DNA of 64,000 nt from JAEUJM01 sp044221555. GTDB lineage: Bacteria > Actinomycetota > Acidimicrobiia > Acidimicrobiales > DATDAH01. Below the pieces are notes generated by a model. It did not search any database and was not told where the DNA came from. It saw nothing but the letters and a program-made list of their open reading frames with translations. A program made the translations under genes and the position numbers. Below, piece after piece: positions 16,978 through 25,382 of this stretch (positions are counted from its first letter, which is position 1; every line of letters starts with the position of its first letter). The stretch covers positions 23,697 through 87,696 of the forward strand of contig JBGAOY010000018.1 of the NCBI GenBank assembly GCA_044221555.1, in the 5' to 3' direction.

Positions 16978-18137
16978 CGGAGGCTGAGTCCGCCGACGAG
17001 CTGCGGGCCGCCCTCGTCGAGTGGCTCGACGAGGCGCTCACGCCCGAGATCGTGGCGCTCGGCCAGGGGATGCCCACCGACGACACCATCGAGGCCATGC
17101 AGGACTGGAACCGCCGGCTGGCCGACGCCGGCTGGGCGGCGCCGGCGTGGCCGGTCGCCCACGGCGGGCGGGGTGCCGACATCGACGGCCAGCTCGCCTA
17201 CCTCGAGGTCATGAGCGACCACGAGGCGCCCGGCCCGGTGAACACGATCGGTGTGGCCAACATCGCCCCGGCGATCATGCACTACGGCACCGACGAGCAG
17301 AAGGAGCGCTACCTGCGCCCGCTGCTCCGGGGCGACGAGATCTGGTCGCAGGGGATGTCCGAGCCCGACGCCGGGTCGGACCTGGCCGCGCTGCGGACCA
17401 GCGCGGTGGCCGACGGCGACGAGTTCGTCGTCAACGGGCAGAAGACCTGGAACAGCCTCGGCCATTGGGCCGACTGGTGCCAGCTCTACGTCCGGACCGA
17501 CCCGACCTCATCGAAGCACAAGGGCCTCAGCTGCCTGCTGGTGGACCTGCACTCGGATGGTGTCGAGGAGCGACCCATTCGCACGATGGCCGGCGGCGAG
17601 TCGTTCAGCGAGCTGTTCTTCACCGACGTACGAGTGCCCCGGTCGGCGCTGCTCGGGCCCCAGGACCAGGGGTGGACGGTGGCGATGACGACGCTGAGCT
17701 TCGAGCGTGCCGGCGTCGCCCGCCTGCACCTGGGCCTGGCCCGTCGCCTCACCGAGCTCCTCGCGGCGCCGGCCGTGCGTGCGGCGATGGCCGATCCGGG
17801 GCTGCGCCAACGGGTCGCCGAGGTGCACAGCGACATCGCCTGCATGCGCTGGATGACCAACCGGTCGTTCGCCCAGATGCGCCAGGGTCAGCCCTCCGGC
17901 GCCTCGGGCAGCCTCACGAAGCTGGCGTGGGCCCGGGCCGATCAGCGCCTGGCGTCGCTGGCGGTCGACCTGCTGGGCGCCGAGGGCATGCTCGACGGGC
18001 CGTGGCCGACCAACCTGGCCTCGTCGCGGCAGACGTCGATCGCCGGCGGCACGACCGAGATCAACCTGAACATCGTCGGCGAGCACGGCCTCGGCCTGCC
18101 CCGGGAGCCGCGCCCGTCAGGGGCGGGCGGAGGCTGA
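16974..18137 (+). CDS. acyl-CoA dehydrogenase
   Basis: GTG 16974 overlaps the hydratase stop (GTGA). The 387-residue protein has family landmarks: WNRRLADAGWAAPAWPVAHGGRG, WSQGMSEPDAGSDLAAL near 130, FVVNGQKTWNSLGHWADW, and C-terminal SRQTSIAGGTTEINLNIVGEHGLGLPRE. It oxidises an acyl-CoA to the enoyl-CoA. Its last 21 bases overlap the 3' end of the convergent TetR-type gene, so the two transcripts can collide or form an antisense pair. It lacks an adjacent FadE partner, unlike the pair at 855-3262. Confidence 0.9.
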   Translation: MTEAESADELRAALVEWLDEALTPEIVALGQGMPTDDTIEAMQDWNRRLADAGWAAPAWPVAHGGRGADIDGQLAYLEVMSDHEAPGPVNTIGVANIAPAIMHYGTDEQKERYLRPLLRGDEIWSQGMSEPDAGSDLAALRTSAVADGDEFVVNGQKTWNSLGHWADWCQLYVRTDPTSSKHKGLSCLLVDLHSDGVEERPIRTMAGGESFSELFFTDVRVPRSALLGPQDQGWTVAMTTLSFERAGVARLHLGLARRLTELLAAPAVRAAMADPGLRQRVAEVHSDIACMRWMTNRSFAQMRQGQPSGASGSLTKLAWARADQRLASLAVDLLGAEGMLDGPWPTNLASSRQTSIAGGTTEINLNIVGEHGLGLPREPRPSGAGGG

Positions 18138-19460
18138 CGGCCCCGTCGTCGCGAGGATGCCCCGCTCGATGAGGTGCCGCGCCGCGGTGATGGCCGCGGC
18201 CTCGTCGAGTTGGTTGAGCACCACCACGGTGTAGGGGACCCGTTCGATCACCGCGAGGAGCGCGAGCGCGTCGACGGCGGTGTCGCCGAACCCGCGGCGG
18301 TGCACCAGTCGCCCGAGGCGGTCGAAGAACACCAGCATGATCTCGATCGACATCGCCGACAGCCCGGGGTCGCCCTGGTCGATCTCCTGCCACGCGCTGA
18401 TGACCCCGCCGTTCGAGCGGTAGCTGGCGAACCACGCCGCCAGCCAGGGCTCGAGCGCCGCGTCCGGCGCCGCAGGGAACGCGTCGACGAGCGCGGCCAG
18501 GTCCCGCCCGGCGTCGAGCGCGAGCGTGCGGAACAGGTCGTCGGTGCTGTCGAAGTACTGGTAGAAGGTGCCGTGCGAGCACCCGGCCTCCTCGACGATG
18601 TCGTCGACCCGGGTCTCGTGGTAGCCGCGGCGGGGCAGCACCGAGCCGGCGGCGTCGAGCAGGCGCCGGCGGGTGGCGATGCCCCGGGGGCGCATGGGGC
18701 GATCGAGCTCCGTCGAGACGGGGCCGTCCGGCCAGGTGGGCACCGTGCGCGGGGGCGGGTCGACCGACGGGCCCGTGTTCACGCCGGCCACCGGCCCGTA
18801 GGCCACACGGTGCAGCGTCGCCGCCAGGGCCCTGGTGAAGCGCGGCCGGGGGATCGAGAACAGGCCGAGCAACCAGTAGTGGATGCTGCGGAGGATCATC
18901 GCGACCGTCGCCTCCGAGGCGGCGCGCACGTCCAGGCCGACCGGCAGCCCGCCGTCGAGGCGGGCGGCCTCGTCCAGGACCGTCTGCAACCGGATCGTCA
19001 GCGGCCGGGGCAGCGGCTGGTCCGGGCGGGTCTCGCGGAACGCGGCCGGGAACGACAACAGCACCGGCTGGTACGCCTGGTGCACCTCGACCACGCCATC
19101 GATCCAGCGGTCGAGCGCCTCGACGCCGGCGGCATCGGGGGTGGGATCGGGAAGCGCCGCGACCAGCACCTCGAGCTCGCGCCCGAGGTGCCCCGCCAGC
19201 CGCCAGAACACGTCCGCCTTGCTGGCGAAGTACTGGTAGAAGGCCGGCCGCGAGCACCCCGCGGCGTCGGCGATGAGCTCGACCTTGGCGTCGTGGAACC
19301 CGTGCTCGGCGAACACGGCCAGGGCCGCGGTGAGGATCGACCGTTGGGTGGTCGCCCCCCGGAGACCCACCTCGGGGTTGTCGCCGAAGGGTGGCCGGCG
19401 GACGACCGCGCCCTCGTCCATCGACGGGGGCTCCGGCTCGGGGGTGCTACCCGACGGCAC
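18117..19460 (-). CDS. tandem (double) TetR-family transcriptional regulator
   Basis: This 447-residue protein contains two complete TetR DNA-binding heads in one chain. The first helix-turn-helix spans about 39-86 (ILTAALAVFAEHGF, AGCSRPAFYQYFASKADVF) and the second about 262-310 (RLLDAAGSVLPRRGY, AGCSHGTFYQYFDSTDDLF), each followed by a ligand-binding-type helical body. A normal TetR is about 200 residues and works as a dimer; this one could act as a single-chain pseudo-dimer. GTG 19460 overlaps the CaiB-gene stop by 14 bases, so it is the last gene of the P450/CaiB operon and may regulate it. Confidence 0.88.
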   Translation of the reverse strand: MPSGSTPEPEPPSMDEGAVVRRPPFGDNPEVGLRGATTQRSILTAALAVFAEHGFHDAKVELIADAAGCSRPAFYQYFASKADVFWRLAGHLGRELEVLVAALPDPTPDAAGVEALDRWIDGVVEVHQAYQPVLLSFPAAFRETRPDQPLPRPLTIRLQTVLDEAARLDGGLPVGLDVRAASEATVAMILRSIHYWLLGLFSIPRPRFTRALAATLHRVAYGPVAGVNTGPSVDPPPRTVPTWPDGPVSTELDRPMRPRGIATRRRLLDAAGSVLPRRGYHETRVDDIVEEAGCSHGTFYQYFDSTDDLFRTLALDAGRDLAALVDAFPAAPDAALEPWLAAWFASYRSNGGVISAWQEIDQGDPGLSAMSIEIMLVFFDRLGRLVHRRGFGDTAVDALALLAVIERVPYTVVVLNQLDEAAAITAARHLIERGILATTGPSASARP

Positions 19461-20667
19461 CCGACTCCTTGAGGGCGATCAGCTCGTCCCACCCCAGGCC
19501 CAGCTCGAGGAGCACGTCGTCGGTGTGCTCGCCGTGGCCGGGGCACCGGCTGATCTCGGGCGGCGTCTCGTCGAACTGGGCGGGGCTGGCCACCAACTGC
19601 ACGTCCTGGCCGTTGGCCGCGGTCATGGTGGGGAGGTACCCGTTGGCGATCACCTGTGGGTCCTCGTACAGCTCGTCGAGGGTCTGGAACGCCGTCCAGG
19701 CCCCCGAGAACCCGTCGAGCACCTCCCGCCAGTGGGCGAGGGGATGCGCGGCGAAGGCCTCGTCGAGCAGCGTGATGCAGTCGACGCTGTTGGCCGCACG
19801 GGCCGCGGCGTCGACGAAGCGCTCGTCGTCGGCCATCTCGGGCTTGCCCAGCAGGGTCACCAGCTCGGCCCAGAACCTGTCGCTCTGCAGGAGCATGAGA
19901 CAGACGTAGCGGTCGTCGCCGGTCCGGTAGGTGCCCACCCCCGGGTTCGAGAACTTCTTGCGGTCACCGCCCTGGGGGATCTTCGAGAACCCGAAGAGCT
20001 TCGAGGCCACCACCAGCGGTGAGATCTGCCACATCGACGTGCCCATCAGCGACACGTCGACGATGCTGGTCTCGCCCGTGCGCTCGCGCTTGAACAGCGC
20101 GGCGCCGATGGCACCGGCGATGGCGAGCCCGCCCATCACGTCGCCGAAGGCCGGCGCCACCTGGCCCATGGGCCAGCCGTCCTTGTCGGGCATCACCGAG
20201 GCCATCCCCGCCCGGGCCCAGTACGACGTGCCGTCGTAGCCGGCCTTCTCGGCGTCGGGGCCCTTGCTGCCCTGGCCGCTGCCCCGGGCGATGATGATGT
20301 CGGGGTTGCGGGCCCGGATGTCGTCGGTGTCGATGTGCAGCTTGCGGCGCACCTGCGGCAGGTAGCTGGTGAGGAAGACGTCGGCGGTCTCGACCAGCTT
20401 CAGTAGGGTCTCGCGACCGTCGGGCGTCGAGAGGTCGATGGCCACCGACCGCTTGCCGTGGTTGGGCTGCTCCATCATGAAGTTCACGCCCTCGGCCCCG
20501 CCGGGCAGCAGGCCCGACGTGACGAGGCCCCGCTGCGGGTCGCCGGTCTCGGGATGCTCGACCTTGATCACGTCCGCGCCCTGGTCGACCAGCACCGCGC
20601 CCGCCGACGGGACGAACATCCAACTCGCGACCTCGACGACCCTGACGCCGTCCAACGGTCCAGCCAT
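19447..20667 (-). CDS. CaiB/BaiF family CoA-transferase (class III)
   Basis: This 406-residue protein begins MAGPLDGVRVVEVASW and has a clear ribosome site AAAGAGG (complement of 20674-20680). The N-terminal GADVIKVEHPETGDPQRG and the FGDVMGG loop, whose Asp176 should carry the acyl intermediate, identify a family III CoA-transferase. These enzymes move CoA between organic acids without ATP; some racemise 2-methylacyl-CoAs (AMACR type), a step needed in branched side-chain oxidation. Its neighbours are an enoyl-CoA hydratase and a P450 upstream and the double TetR downstream. Transferase versus racemase is undecided. Confidence 0.9.
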   Translation of the reverse strand: MAGPLDGVRVVEVASWMFVPSAGAVLVDQGADVIKVEHPETGDPQRGLVTSGLLPGGAEGVNFMMEQPNHGKRSVAIDLSTPDGRETLLKLVETADVFLTSYLPQVRRKLHIDTDDIRARNPDIIIARGSGQGSKGPDAEKAGYDGTSYWARAGMASVMPDKDGWPMGQVAPAFGDVMGGLAIAGAIGAALFKRERTGETSIVDVSLMGTSMWQISPLVVASKLFGFSKIPQGGDRKKFSNPGVGTYRTGDDRYVCLMLLQSDRFWAELVTLLGKPEMADDERFVDAAARAANSVDCITLLDEAFAAHPLAHWREVLDGFSGAWTAFQTLDELYEDPQVIANGYLPTMTAANGQDVQLVASPAQFDETPPEISRCPGHGEHTDDVLLELGLGWDELIALKESGAVG

Positions 20668-20761
20668 GACCTACCTCTTTCGATCGGTGTGCTCGGGTGA
20701 TACGTGGCGCGGGCGGTGGCCTCGGCGCCGGGTCAGCTCCCCGACCGGCGACCCGCGCCGC

Positions 20762-21658
20762 TCACGGCTCGGCCCGCACGGTGGTCTTCTCCGCGGGGAC
20801 GACGGGCGGGGCGCTGCGCCAGTCGGCGATGCCGTCGTCGACCCTCGCCGCGGGGAACCCGTCGTCGTGCACCTCGGCCCAGTGGGCGTGGTTGAGCTGA
20901 TGGAGGGAGAAGCAGGCGTTGAGCGCGTTGTGGAACCCCTGGTTGTCCTGGGTCTGGTTCACCGACTCCTTGATCATCAACGCGGTGACCGTGGGCAGGG
21001 CGGCGATGCGCCGGGCGAAGTCGAGCGTGTCGTCGGCCAGACGGTCAGGGCCGAACACCTTCGACACCATGCCGAGCGCGTGGGCCTCGTCCACGTCGAG
21101 GCAGTCGCCGGTGAGCAGCAGCTCCTTGGTCTTTCGGGCGCCGAACTCCCACGGGTGGGCGAAGTACTCCAGGCCGCACATCCCGAGGCGCACGCCGACC
21201 ACGTCGGCGAAGGTGGTGCCCTCGGCGGCGGTGATCAGGTCGCACGCCCACATGAGCATGAGGCCGGCGCCGTACACCTTGCCGTGCACCTGCGCCACGG
21301 TGATCTTGCGGAGGTTCCGCCACCGGCGCGTGTTCTCGAAGTAGTAGTGCCACTCCTGGAGCATCATCTGCTCGGCCCCGTCGCGGGTGCCGCCGTTGAT
21401 GGCCCGGGTCGGGTGCGACCGGTACTCCTCGACCGCGACCGCCGAGCCCATGTCGTGGCCCGAGGAGAACATCGGCCCCTCGCCACCCAGGATCACCACC
21501 CGGACGGTGTCGTCGGCCTCGGCCCGCAGGAACGCGTCGTCGAGCTCGACGAGCATCCCCCGGTTCTGGGCGTTCCGGGCATCGGGTCGGTCGAGCATGA
21601 TCCTGGCGATCACACCGTCGTCGAGGGTCTCGTAGTTGATGAACTGGTAGTCGGTCAT
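20762..21658 (-). CDS. enoyl-CoA hydratase/isomerase family protein
   Basis: ATG 21658 with AAGGGAG ahead of it gives a 298-residue crotonase-fold protein. The oxyanion-hole strands are ILGGEGPMFSSGHDMGS around 56-72 and AQVHGKVYGAGLMLMWACDL around 121-140. The following segment FADVVGVRLGMCGLEYFAHP lacks the usual pair of Glu residues of classical hydratases, so isomerase, hydrolase or another crotonase reaction is possible. It lies 62 bp downstream of the P450 gene and 94 bp upstream of the CaiB gene on the same strand. Confidence 0.85.
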   Translation of the reverse strand: MTDYQFINYETLDDGVIARIMLDRPDARNAQNRGMLVELDDAFLRAEADDTVRVVILGGEGPMFSSGHDMGSAVAVEEYRSHPTRAINGGTRDGAEQMMLQEWHYYFENTRRWRNLRKITVAQVHGKVYGAGLMLMWACDLITAAEGTTFADVVGVRLGMCGLEYFAHPWEFGARKTKELLLTGDCLDVDEAHALGMVSKVFGPDRLADDTLDFARRIAALPTVTALMIKESVNQTQDNQGFHNALNACFSLHQLNHAHWAEVHDDGFPAARVDDGIADWRSAPPVVPAEKTTVRAEP

Positions 21659-21720
21659 GACGTCTCCCTTGCGCGTGGGTCGGGTGGTCGGGGATGGCGC
21701 GGGTGGTGCCGGCCGGCGGG

Positions 21721-22962
21721 CTAGGTGGCCGCGGGCCGGGCCAGCGTCATCGGGAACTCGTCGATCGACCGGACGCCGCCCGTGTACTGCAGCTCGACGC
21801 CGTCGGCGATGGCGTAGTCGGGGATCCGGCGGTGCCACTCGCGCAGGGCGATGCGCAGCTCGAGCCGGGCCAGGTGCGAGCCGAGGCAGCGGTGGATGCC
21901 CCCGCCGAAGGCGATGTGGCGGTTGGACTCGCGGTCGAAGCGCACCACGTCGGCGTCGTCGAGGAAGTCCTCGTCGGTGTTGGCCGAGCCGAGCAGCGCG
22001 ATGACCGTGTCGCCCTCGGCGATGGGGCAGCCGCCGATCTCGGCGTCCGCCAACGCGCTGCGGACGATGCCCATGACCGGTGTCTCCCAGCGCAGGAGCT
22101 CCTCGATGGCGGAGGGGATCACGTCGGGGTCGTCGACCAGTTGGCGGCGGTGGTCGGGGTGATCGGCCAAGAACGCGTACATGCAGTCGAGCGTGGCGGT
22201 GACCGTGTCGAGCCCGGCGATGAGGAACAGGAAGCAGATGTCGAGGATCTCGTGGCGCGTGAGGCGGACGCCGTCCACCTCGGTGGCGAGGAACTCCGTG
22301 AGCAGGTCGTCCCTGGGCTCCCGCGCGCGCTCGTCGAGCACCGCGTCGAAGTAGTCGTAGATCGACTGGGCCGTCGCCTTCTGGTGGGCGACCGCCTCGA
22401 CGGTGCCGAAGGCGGTGCCGACCACGTGGCTGGGGCGGATGATGCCGTCCTTCATGGCGAGGAAGGTCGGCAGGTCGTCGAGCGGCAGGCCGAGGATGGT
22501 GAGGAACACCTGCGTGGGGAACCGGGTGGAGAAGTCCTTGGCGAAGTCGATCTCGGTGCGATCGCCGAACCGGTCGATGAGGTCGTTCACCAGGTCGGTG
22601 ACCGGCTGCTCGAGGTCGGCCACCTTGCGGGGGGCGAACAGCGGATCGAGCACCTTGCGGTACTTCTTGTGGTCGGGGGGGTCGATCTGCAGGGGGATCA
22701 GCGGCCGGATGTTCTGCAGGTCGACCGCCGACATGTTCGAGGAGAAGACCTCGGCGTCGCGCAACGCCTCGTCGATCTCGGCCCGGCCGCCCAGCACCAC
22801 GCTGCCCTCCATGGGCACCACCCGCATCGCCGCCCGCATCTCGCGGTACACCGGCTGGGGGCACCGGGCCATCTCGGGGTCCATCTGGCTGAACGGGTCT
22901 TCGTCCGCCGGCTCCTCGACGCTCGGGGCGGTGCCGTCGGCCGGTGCGGCGGTCTCACTCAT
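21721..22962 (-). CDS. cytochrome P450
   Basis: A 413-residue soluble P450. The start chosen is ATG 22962 (MSETAAPADG), seven bases after a -10 box, rather than the TTG at 22998, which is inside the -35 box. I-helix AGLDTVTATLD at 249-259, ExxR in EELLR near 287-291, and haem loop FGGGIHRCLG with Cys359 are intact. The sequence style (HMDPPDH-like QIDPPDHKKYR, PTQVFLTILGLP) resembles actinobacterial P450s of terpenoid or fatty-acid oxidation. It heads the operon P450, enoyl-CoA hydratase, CaiB, TetR. Confidence 0.93.
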   Translation of the reverse strand: MSETAAPADGTAPSVEEPADEDPFSQMDPEMARCPQPVYREMRAAMRVVPMEGSVVLGGRAEIDEALRDAEVFSSNMSAVDLQNIRPLIPLQIDPPDHKKYRKVLDPLFAPRKVADLEQPVTDLVNDLIDRFGDRTEIDFAKDFSTRFPTQVFLTILGLPLDDLPTFLAMKDGIIRPSHVVGTAFGTVEAVAHQKATAQSIYDYFDAVLDERAREPRDDLLTEFLATEVDGVRLTRHEILDICFLFLIAGLDTVTATLDCMYAFLADHPDHRRQLVDDPDVIPSAIEELLRWETPVMGIVRSALADAEIGGCPIAEGDTVIALLGSANTDEDFLDDADVVRFDRESNRHIAFGGGIHRCLGSHLARLELRIALREWHRRIPDYAIADGVELQYTGGVRSIDEFPMTLARPAAT

Positions 22963-22998
22963 CGTGGCGACGCTACGACCGTCTAACGCGAGCGTCAA
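22963..22998 (-). promoter_or_regulatory. leaderless sigma70-like promoter of the P450-CaiB-TetR operon
   Basis: On the minus strand TTGACG (22998-22993), 17-nt spacer, TAGCGT (22975-22970), then seven bases to ATG 22962. The geometry matches the promoters at 8253 and 34772 and predicts a leaderless transcript. Confidence 0.65.
22982..22998 (+). promoter_or_regulatory. candidate operator TCTAACNNNNGCGTCAA, copy 2
   Basis: TCTAACGCGAGCGTCAA overlaps the -35 box and spacer of the promoter above, so a bound repressor would block RNA polymerase. It matches 8258-8274 at both outer blocks. This copy is more symmetric: TAACGC and GCGTCA are near-inverted halves. Confidence 0.5.
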
Positions 22999-23088
22999 CC
23001 AGCGGGCCGCCGGCCGTCCGCGGCATCACCGGCGACGGTCACCACCACGGCCCCCCCACCGTCGCTCTCGGCCCGCCCGCCCCTGTGA

Positions 23089-24255
23089 TCAGGCGAAGGG
23101 GTCGAGGCTGGCGCCGACGACCCACATGCTGAAGTACTGCGCCGAGGCGCCGTAGGCCTGGGCCACCGCCACCTTCGCGCCGTCGACCTGGTGCTCGCCG
23201 GCCGCCCCGCGCACCTGCAGGGCGGCCTCGGCGAAGCGGAGCAGGCCCGACGCCCCGATGGGGTTCGACGACAGCACCCCGCCCGACATGTTGACCGGGA
23301 AGGCGCCGTCGAGCGCGGTGGCGCCCGACTCGACGAGCCGCCAGCCCTCGCCCGGCTCGGCCAGGTGGTGGCCCTCGAGCCACATCGGCTCGTACCACGA
23401 GAACGGCACGTAGAGCTCGGCACAGTCGATCTGCTCGCGGGGCCGGGTGATGCCGGCCTGGCGGTAGACGTCGTCGGCGCAGTCGGCCGCCCCCTGGGGA
23501 GCCACCGGGTCGCGGCCGGGGAAGCCGTAGGGCTCCGAGCGCATGGCCGAGCCGAGCACCCACGCCGGCGGGCGACCGTCGGCCGCGGCCGCCTCGCCCC
23601 CCTCGCGGTCGGTGATCACCACGGCGCAGGCGCCGTCGGACGACGGGCACGACTCGAGGTAGTGCACCGGGTCCCACATCATCACCGAGGCCTTCACGCT
23701 CTCGACCGAGATGTCCTCGAGGCGCAGGTGGGCGTAGGGGTTCTTGAGCGCGTTCTGGCGGTCCTTCACCGCGACCATGGGGCCGACGTCGAGCGGCGCG
23801 CCCGAGCGGTGGATGTAGGACCGGATGAAGGGGGCGAACGCGCCGCCGGCGCCCAGTGAGGCCCCCTTGCCCGACCCGAGCGCGAACTGCGCGTTGCCCT
23901 CGGACTGCTTCTGGTAGGCCACGGCCAGCACCCGGCGGTGGCGGCCGGTCTCGACCAGGTGGCTGGCCACGATGCCCGTGGTGCCGCCCACCGAGCCGGC
24001 GGTGTGCACCCGGAACATCGGCTTGCCGTGGGCGCCCAGGGCGTCGGTGAGGTAGAGCTCGGGCTTCATCACGCCCTCGAACAGGTCGGGCGCCTTGCCC
24101 AGCACGACGGCGTCGATGTCGGCCCAGTCGAGTTGGGCGTCCTCGAGGGCACGCGAGGCGGCCTCACGAACGAGCCCGCCGAGGGACACGTCCCAGCGGC
24201 GGGACTTGTGGTGGGTCTGGCCGATGCCCACGATGGCGGCGGGTTGATGCGCCAT
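23089..24255 (-). CDS. thiolase-superfamily protein without the nucleophilic Cys (Ltp2/SCP-x-like), copy A
   Basis: 388 residues starting MAHQPAAIVGIGQT at 24255, one base overlapping the upstream stop. The fold is thiolase-like (REAASRALEDAQLDWADIDAVVLG; CPSSDGACAVVI; VNMSGGVLSSNPIGASGL). At the position of the N-terminal acyl-accepting Cys the sequence is HTAGSVGG, with Gly near 87, and the usual GHPxGA motif reads SNPIGA. It therefore should not be a normal acetyl-transferring thiolase. Relatives such as Ltp2 work as retro-aldolases with a DUF35 partner in steroid side-chain removal; a DUF35 gene begins this operon. The aldolase role is inference. Confidence 0.8.
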   Translation of the reverse strand: MAHQPAAIVGIGQTHHKSRRWDVSLGGLVREAASRALEDAQLDWADIDAVVLGKAPDLFEGVMKPELYLTDALGAHGKPMFRVHTAGSVGGTTGIVASHLVETGRHRRVLAVAYQKQSEGNAQFALGSGKGASLGAGGAFAPFIRSYIHRSGAPLDVGPMVAVKDRQNALKNPYAHLRLEDISVESVKASVMMWDPVHYLESCPSSDGACAVVITDREGGEAAAADGRPPAWVLGSAMRSEPYGFPGRDPVAPQGAADCADDVYRQAGITRPREQIDCAELYVPFSWYEPMWLEGHHLAEPGEGWRLVESGATALDGAFPVNMSGGVLSSNPIGASGLLRFAEAALQVRGAAGEHQVDGAKVAVAQAYGASAQYFSMWVVGASLDPFA

Positions 24256-25382
24256 CAGGCCGCCCCGCTTCCCGCTCTGGGGGGCCGCTCGGGCCCTTGC
24301 AGGACGCACACCAGGTTCTGCTGGAGGCAGGGGCCCGAGGTCGAGTGGCCGAGCGTGCGGGTGGCGCCGCCGTCCCGGATGGCGCGGGCCGCTTCCGCGA
24401 TGCGCACGAGGCCGGTGGCCATGATGGGGTTGGCGGCCAGCGGGCCCCCCGACGGGTTGATGCGCACCTCCGGGCCGAGACCGAGCGCCTCGGCCAGCAC
24501 GGGCTCCTCGTGGGTGAAGGCCGCCTGGAGCTCGGCGACCTCGATGGGGCCGTCGCCGACGCCCGCCGCCTCGCCCGCCAGGCGGGTCGACGACGAGTGC
24601 AGCAGGTCGCGCATGCCCGGATAGTGCAGCTCGGCGCAGTGGGCGATGCCGCTGATCCAGACCGGGTGCTCGCAGATCGCCTTGGCCCGCTCGGCGCGGG
24701 CGATCACCACGGCGCAGGCGCCGTCGGTGATGGGCGGCAGGTCGTGACGGCGCAGCGGCGCCCGCACGTGGTCCTCGGCCAGCAGGGCCTCGACGTCGAA
24801 CTCGCCGGCCACCTGGGCGTGCGTGTTCTCCTGGGCATCGCGGCGGCAGCGCACCGCGATCTCGGCCAGTTGGCGTTCGGTGACGGTGCCGGCGGCCAGC
24901 AGGGCCTGCGCCTGCAGCGCGGCGAGGCTGAGGGCGTCGGCGCCGAGCGGGGCCAGGTAGAAGGGGTCCATCTCCATCGGGTAGATCAGCGCCGGGTCGG
25001 CGGTGGACGAGCGGCCGGAGCCCATGGCGATGGCCACGTCGATGTCGCCCAGCAGCAGCCGCACGTAGGCCTCGTAGAGCGCCCACGCCCCGTCCATCTC
25101 GACGTGCGAGTCGCGCTTGGGGGGCCACGCGCCGATGGCGTCGGTGTTCTGCACGAACGAGAAGGCCTGGCCAGCCACGTAGTCGCAGCTGCCGGCGCAG
25201 GCGAAGTCGACGTCGGCGCGGGTGAGCCCGGCGTCGTCGAGCGCGCCCGAGACCACCTCGAGCAGCAACTGCGTCTCGGTCTTGTCGGTGTGGCGCACCA
25301 TCGGTGTGGTGCCCCAGCCGATGATCGCGATGTCGTCCGGGTGGTCGCCGAGGGCGTGGTCGGGCGGTGCGGTGGCGGTCAT
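24255..25382 (-). CDS. thiolase-superfamily protein without the nucleophilic Cys (Ltp2/SCP-x-like), copy B
   Basis: 375 residues starting MTATAPPDHALGDH at 25382, sharing a TGATG junction with the DUF35 gene upstream. Like copy A it lacks the N-terminal catalytic Cys (EMDGAWALYEAY at that place, near 95-106) and has AANPIMATG instead of the GHP motif, but it keeps a C-terminal GPCLQQN. Two different thiolase-like chains plus a DUF35 protein in one tightly overlapped operon suggest a heteromeric complex, as known for thiolase/DUF35 pairs in steroid degradation and for SCP-x-like systems. Which subunit, if any, is catalytic cannot be decided here. Confidence 0.8.
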   Translation of the reverse strand: MTATAPPDHALGDHPDDIAIIGWGTTPMVRHTDKTETQLLLEVVSGALDDAGLTRADVDFACAGSCDYVAGQAFSFVQNTDAIGAWPPKRDSHVEMDGAWALYEAYVRLLLGDIDVAIAMGSGRSSTADPALIYPMEMDPFYLAPLGADALSLAALQAQALLAAGTVTERQLAEIAVRCRRDAQENTHAQVAGEFDVEALLAEDHVRAPLRRHDLPPITDGACAVVIARAERAKAICEHPVWISGIAHCAELHYPGMRDLLHSSSTRLAGEAAGVGDGPIEVAELQAAFTHEEPVLAEALGLGPEVRINPSGGPLAANPIMATGLVRIAEAARAIRDGGATRTLGHSTSGPCLQQNLVCVLQGPERPPRAGSGAA

